Source: Lachnospiraceae bacterium
Lineage (GTDB): Bacteria; Bacillota; Clostridia; Lachnospirales; Lachnospiraceae
DNA: 25,306 nucleotides
Assembly (NCBI GenBank): GCA_009774615.1
Contig: VSOC01000048.1
Location: forward strand, 1-25,306
Direction of reading: 5' to 3'
A model generated the notes under the pieces. The model saw only the letters and a list, made by a program, of their open reading frames with translations, was not told the origin of the DNA and did no database searches. Position numbers and translations under genes: made by a program. Below, one piece after another: positions 22,032 through 25,306 of the stretch (positions within the stretch are counted from its first letter, which is position 1; each line of letters starts with the position of its first letter).

Positions 22032-22070
22032 AAATCCTCCTTCGTTATACGTGACAGAAGGAGGATTTTT
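22032..22070 (+). terminator. 12-bp perfect hairpin: terminator whose 3' arm is the next gene's ribosome site
   Basis: AAATCCTCCTTC (22032-22043) pairs perfectly with GAAGGAGGATTT (22057-22068) over a 13-base loop, followed by only TT and G. The AGGAGG at 22059-22064 is eight bases before the ATG at 22073, so the only ribosome site of the adaptor gene is fully paired in any transcript that includes the left arm. It can act as terminator of the iorAB-ligase operon and as a translational lock for the efflux operon. Confidence 0.75.
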
Positions 22071-22072
22071 GT

Positions 22073-23461
22073 ATGGAAAATAAAGAAAATAAGACAGCAG
22101 AGGATAGAGAAAAAAGTATAGAGGAGCAGGAGTTTGACCGGGAAGTTGCACGGCTGATGGCAGAAGAACCCGAGGGAAAATCGAAAAAGGGCAGAAAGAA
22201 AAGCCATTCCGTCGGAAGAAGGCCCAGGAAAAAATGGAGTACCAAACGTAAGGTTTTTACCGTTTTGGGGGCTGCAGCAGTGCTCTTTATCGTCTTTAAG
22301 GCAACTGCAGGAAAAAAAGAACCAGCAGCCATGCCGGTTCCCGTGATGGCGCTGACATCGGGAACCGTACAGAACCGTCTGACCACGAACGGCCCGGTTT
22401 CCGGAACGGACAGTGCCGATGTGGTATCCAACCTTCACGCTGAGGTGCTGGAGTTAAAGGTGAAGGAAGGCGATCATGTAGAAAAGGACCAGGTGCTTGC
22501 CATTGTAGACAGCGACGACCTGCTCAAAGAAGTGGAGATGGCACAGAACGAATACGATTTAGCCGTAGCCACCCGCAATAAACAGCAGAAAGATGCTGAA
22601 AACGGTTATGCAAAGGCTGCCCAGAATGTCCAGGCGGCAAAAGCTGCCTTAGATCGGACAGCAATTCTTGTCCAGGGCGGAAGCGAGCCGATCGTCAACC
22701 TGGAAAATGCACAGAATACCTATGCAGACGCCCTGCGCGAGCTTTCCTCTTTCCATATGGTCGGCGGAAGACCTGCAGCCGATGAATCCTATGATTTACA
22801 GATTAAGAATGCAGCGTTTACCCTGGAAAAACGCCGGGAAGCCTTGGAAAACGCGCAGGTCAAAAGCCCGATAAGCGGAACCGTAACCCGGGTAAACACT
22901 AAGGTAGGCCAGTTTGCCGATAAACCCGAGGACGACCGCCCTATGTTTATTATTGAAAACCTGGATCAGCTTGAACTGGAAATCAAGGTCAGCGAGTATT
23001 CCATCGGCAAGGTCAAGATCGGACAGCCGGTTACGATCCATGCCGATATCTTAAACGGAAAAACCGTAGAAGGTGTCGTTGCCAACATCTCCCCCACCGG
23101 AGAAGAAAAGGGCGGAGGTTCGAGCGAACGGGTTATTCCCACGACCGTGGAGATTTCGGATAAGGACAGCGGCCTGATTGCCGGAATCACGGCCCGGGCG
23201 GAAATCCTTCTGGAAGAAGCCGAAAATGTATTAACTGCCCCCTCTTCGGCCCTGCTGCAAAAGGATGACGGAAGTCTGTGCGTGCAGAAGGTGGAAAATG
23301 GTCAGATTAAAGAAGTTCCGGTGGAAATCGGCGTGGAAGGCGATATCCTGGTTGAACTTCTGCCTCTGGAAGAAGGAAGCCTGAAGGAAGGTGACAGCAT
23401 CGTTATCTCGGCCTCTTCGATGTACGCCGACGGGATGACGGTAATGCCGATGATGCAGTAA
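22073..23461 (+). CDS. HlyD/MacA-type efflux adaptor (membrane fusion protein)
   Basis: 462 aa. A long, highly charged cytoplasmic N-terminus (1-60, Lys/Arg-rich around 42-62) precedes one membrane anchor (about 63-80). A lipoyl-like half-domain (about 95-135: VVSNLHAEVLELKVKEGDHVEKDQVLAIVDSDDL), a coiled-coil hairpin (about 138-262, with AQNVQAAKAALDRT and EKRREALENAQV), the second lipoyl half (KSPISGTVTRVNTKVGQF), a beta-barrel domain and a membrane-proximal domain follow. This is the MacA/AcrA architecture. In Gram-positives such adaptors pair with MacB-like ABC transporters, here the next two genes. The ribosome site is inside a strong hairpin. The cytoplasmic extension is longer than in typical family members. 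Cargo unknown. Confidence 0.88.
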   Translation: MENKENKTAEDREKSIEEQEFDREVARLMAEEPEGKSKKGRKKSHSVGRRPRKKWSTKRKVFTVLGAAAVLFIVFKATAGKKEPAAMPVPVMALTSGTVQNRLTTNGPVSGTDSADVVSNLHAEVLELKVKEGDHVEKDQVLAIVDSDDLLKEVEMAQNEYDLAVATRNKQQKDAENGYAKAAQNVQAAKAALDRTAILVQGGSEPIVNLENAQNTYADALRELSSFHMVGGRPAADESYDLQIKNAAFTLEKRREALENAQVKSPISGTVTRVNTKVGQFADKPEDDRPMFIIENLDQLELEIKVSEYSIGKVKIGQPVTIHADILNGKTVEGVVANISPTGEEKGGGSSERVIPTTVEISDKDSGLIAGITARAEILLEEAENVLTAPSSALLQKDDGSLCVQKVENGQIKEVPVEIGVEGDILVELLPLEEGSLKEGDSIVISASSMYADGMTVMPMMQ

Positions 23462-23565
23462 CTCTTGATACATAACCTGCCAGAAAAAATCCGCCGGCAG
23501 CAAAAAAAGTTTGATAAGGTGGGTTTACCATGGTATAGAAAGAACAAAAACAGCAAGGAGCATCT

Positions 23566-24351
23566 ATGGATGTAAAACGTAATCTTATCCGCAGTCTGGG
23601 GAAAAAGAAGAATAAACTCCCCGACTACATGACAAAAAATGTATCCGAAGATTTAATCCGCCTGGAAAATCTGGTAAAAATCTACGACACCGGTGCAATT
23701 AAGGTTCTGGGCTTAAAAAAGATTAACCTGACCATCAAGCCCGGCGAATTTGTCGCTATTATGGGGCAGTCCGGTTCAGGAAAATCCACGCTGATGAATA
23801 TCTTGGGATGTCTGGACAGGCAGACGCTGGGACACTATTATCTGGACGGCATTGACACGGCAAGCTTAACCCCAAATCAGCTTTCCGAGGTGCGCAACCG
23901 GAAAATCGGCTTCGTCTTTCAGTCCTTTAACCTGATTCCCCGGACGACCGCCGTAAAAAACGTAGAACTTCCCATGACCTACGCCCATATTTTATCCAAA
24001 AAAGAGCGGCGTGAACGTGCCCTTGCCCTTTTGGAGCGCGTAGGTCTGGGGGCAAGATTTGAACACATGCCCAACGAACTCTCCGGCGGACAGCGCCAGA
24101 GGGTTGCCATCGCCCGCGCCCTGGCCAACGAACCTCCGCTGATTTTAGCCGACGAGCCGACCGGGAACTTGGATACCGCCTCGTCGGTGGAAATTATGGA
24201 GTTGTTCAGCGCCCTGCACAAGGAAGGGGCAACGGTTGTTGTTGTAACCCATGAAGAAGACATCGCCGCCTTCACCGACCGGGTTATCCGCTTCCGCGAC
24301 GGCCAGATCGTCAGCGATGTAAAGAAAGGAGGGGAAAATCCATGCTTTTAG
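23566..24351 (+). CDS. MacB-type ABC transporter ATP-binding protein
   Basis: 261 aa, with AAGGAG before the ATG. It is a complete nucleotide-binding domain: Walker A GQSGSGKST (about 67-75), Q-loop FVFQSFNLIPRTT, signature LSGGQRQRVAIARAL, Walker B LILADEPTGNLD, and H-loop VVVVTHEEDIA. The E-P-T-G-N-L-D block and the YLDGIDTASLTPNQLSEVRN segment are typical of the LolD/MacB/FtsE subfamily that powers lipoprotein, antibiotic or peptide export without moving substrate through a classical channel. About 28 residues precede the usual start of the domain, a Lys-rich addition of unknown meaning. It overlaps the permease gene by 10 bases. Confidence 0.95.
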   Translation: MDVKRNLIRSLGKKKNKLPDYMTKNVSEDLIRLENLVKIYDTGAIKVLGLKKINLTIKPGEFVAIMGQSGSGKSTLMNILGCLDRQTLGHYYLDGIDTASLTPNQLSEVRNRKIGFVFQSFNLIPRTTAVKNVELPMTYAHILSKKERRERALALLERVGLGARFEHMPNELSGGQRQRVAIARALANEPPLILADEPTGNLDTASSVEIMELFSALHKEGATVVVVTHEEDIAAFTDRVIRFRDGQIVSDVKKGGENPCF

Positions 24352-25306
24352 AAAATATGGCAATGGCATTTTCCGCCATCCGCGCCAATAAAATGCGTGC
24401 CATCCTGACCATGCTCGGCATTGTTATCGGTATCGGCTCGGTTATCTCCATCGTTTCCATCGGCGATACCATGCGCAGTATGTTTGCCAGCCTTTACCAG
24501 GATATCGGCATCACCCAGGGCTATGTGCAGGTGCGGACCTGGATGATTGATGACTTCCGCCAGAGCGACTGGTTCACCTTAGATGAGATGGCCCGGGTCA
24601 AGGAGGTATTCGGCGATGAAATTGCCTATATGGACAGCAATGCTTTTGAAACTGCCGAAGCCGTTTTCGGGCGGAATAAAGTTCGGTTTGAATTTAGTGG
24701 AATTGACTATAATTATCAGGATGTGCAGCCGGTTAATGTTGTTTACGGACGCTACTTAAATGAAGGTGATATCCTGGGAAGGAAACGCAACGCCCTGATG
24801 GATGTAGACAGCGCCATGAAACTTTTCGGCACTGAAAACGCCGTAGGAAAAATGTTTCGGACAACGTTCTACGGCGATACCATGGACTTTACCGTCGTCG
24901 GTGTCTACCGCAAGGAGATGAGCCCTTTTCAGAAGCTGATGATGGGCGGAAACAGCGATAACGGTGCCGCCTACATCCCTTACACCATCTTAACCTGGCC
25001 CAATGACTATTTCAGCGCTCTCCACGTCTTTGCCTCGGAAGATGTAGATTTGGCGGATTTCTATAAACGCCTGACGAATTATATCGCCAAGGTAAAGGGC
25101 CGAACCCCCGAACAGCTCTACGTCCAGACTGCCGTGGACGAGATGGGTTCCGTAGACCAGGTTATGGGCGGATTATCCGCTGCCGTAGGAGGAATCGCCG
25201 CAATCTCACTTTTGGTCGGAGGAATCGGCATTATGAATATTATGCTTGTATCCGTAACCGAGCGAACCAGGGAAATCGGCATCCGCAAAGCCCTTGGTGC
25301 GAAAAC
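24342..25306 (+). CDS. MacB/FtsX-type ABC transporter permease (partial, runs off right edge)
   Basis: The ATG at 24342 lies within the end of the ATPase gene, preceded by AAAGGAGGGG, and the frame is open for 321 codons to the edge. An N-terminal membrane helix (about 19-42: ILTMLGIVIGIGSVISIVSIG) is followed by a large extracytoplasmic MacB-PCD-like domain (about 50-275) and then a second helix (about 278-300), with GIGIMNIMLVSVTERTREIG leading into IRKALGAK, the hallmark of MacB/FtsX permeases. The two last helices and the C-terminus lie outside the window. With the adaptor and ATPase genes it makes a three-gene MacAB-like exporter. Confidence 0.93.
   Translation, partial: MLLENMAMAFSAIRANKMRAILTMLGIVIGIGSVISIVSIGDTMRSMFASLYQDIGITQGYVQVRTWMIDDFRQSDWFTLDEMARVKEVFGDEIAYMDSNAFETAEAVFGRNKVRFEFSGIDYNYQDVQPVNVVYGRYLNEGDILGRKRNALMDVDSAMKLFGTENAVGKMFRTTFYGDTMDFTVVGVYRKEMSPFQKLMMGGNSDNGAAYIPYTILTWPNDYFSALHVFASEDVDLADFYKRLTNYIAKVKGRTPEQLYVQTAVDEMGSVDQVMGGLSAAVGGIAAISLLVGGIGIMNIMLVSVTERTREIGIRKALGAK

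Noticed and set aside
1..25306. CRISPR array, tRNA, rRNA or intact insertion sequence
   Set aside because: No regularly spaced repeat series, cloverleaf-type sequence, rRNA segment or transposase gene was recognised on either strand.

Overview
The window reads as a chromosomal segment of a low-to-medium-GC, spore-forming member of the Firmicutes, most likely class Clostridia and probably family Lachnospiraceae. This rests on strong GGAGG-type ribosome sites, CotF-like coat proteins, a PknB-like kinase with an extracytoplasmic tail, an ECF sigma/DUF4367-type anti-sigma pair, a PD-(D/E)XK AAA-ATPase, a decayed Rpn-type nuclease, and ferredoxin-linked aryl-pyruvate metabolism. No rRNA, tRNA, CRISPR array or intact insertion sequence is seen. 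The species cannot be named from the sequence alone.

Layout. (1) 1-1563, minus strand, very AT-rich: a tightly coupled three-gene operon (DUF4869-like protein, 142-aa P-loop ATPase, and a protein with Toprim-like spacing of acidic residues that runs off the left edge). This is the best candidate here for an uncharacterised, probably acquired system. (2) 1590-3752: a membrane Ser/Thr kinase diverging from an XRE-type regulator. The two promoters overlap back to back, and both -10 hexamers lie inside related GTTARGATRA repeats. (3) 3832-10149, plus strand: an HflK/HflC-like SPFH pair, then a methionine module (MetF, separate cobalamin-reactivation domain, three-domain MetH). Three of these genes carry low-complexity protein segments encoded by short DNA repeats. 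(4) 10168-13800, an accessory patch: a hairpin that may be an IS200/IS605-type end, an AAA-ATPase/PD-(D/E)XK protein, a small coiled-coil protein, two small coat-type proteins with a 30-bp direct repeat, and an Rpn-like pseudogene.

(5) 13791-15609: an ECF sigma factor, its membrane anti-sigma partner and a small secreted protein. The promoters before the sigma gene and the secreted-protein gene share the same -35/-10 architecture. (6) 15890-21971: a sodium:solute symporter preceded by a potentially structured leader, then IorA, IorB and an AMP-forming acyl-CoA ligase. Together they suggest uptake and CoA activation of an aryl (or branched) acid and its interconversion with the 2-oxoacid, in either the assimilatory or the catabolic direction. 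(7) 22032-25306: a MacAB-like efflux system (adaptor, ATPase, permease cut by the right edge). Its first ribosome site lies inside the 3' arm of the preceding perfect 12-bp terminator-like hairpin.

Assignments come from reading motifs and translations by eye. No database search or folding program was run.
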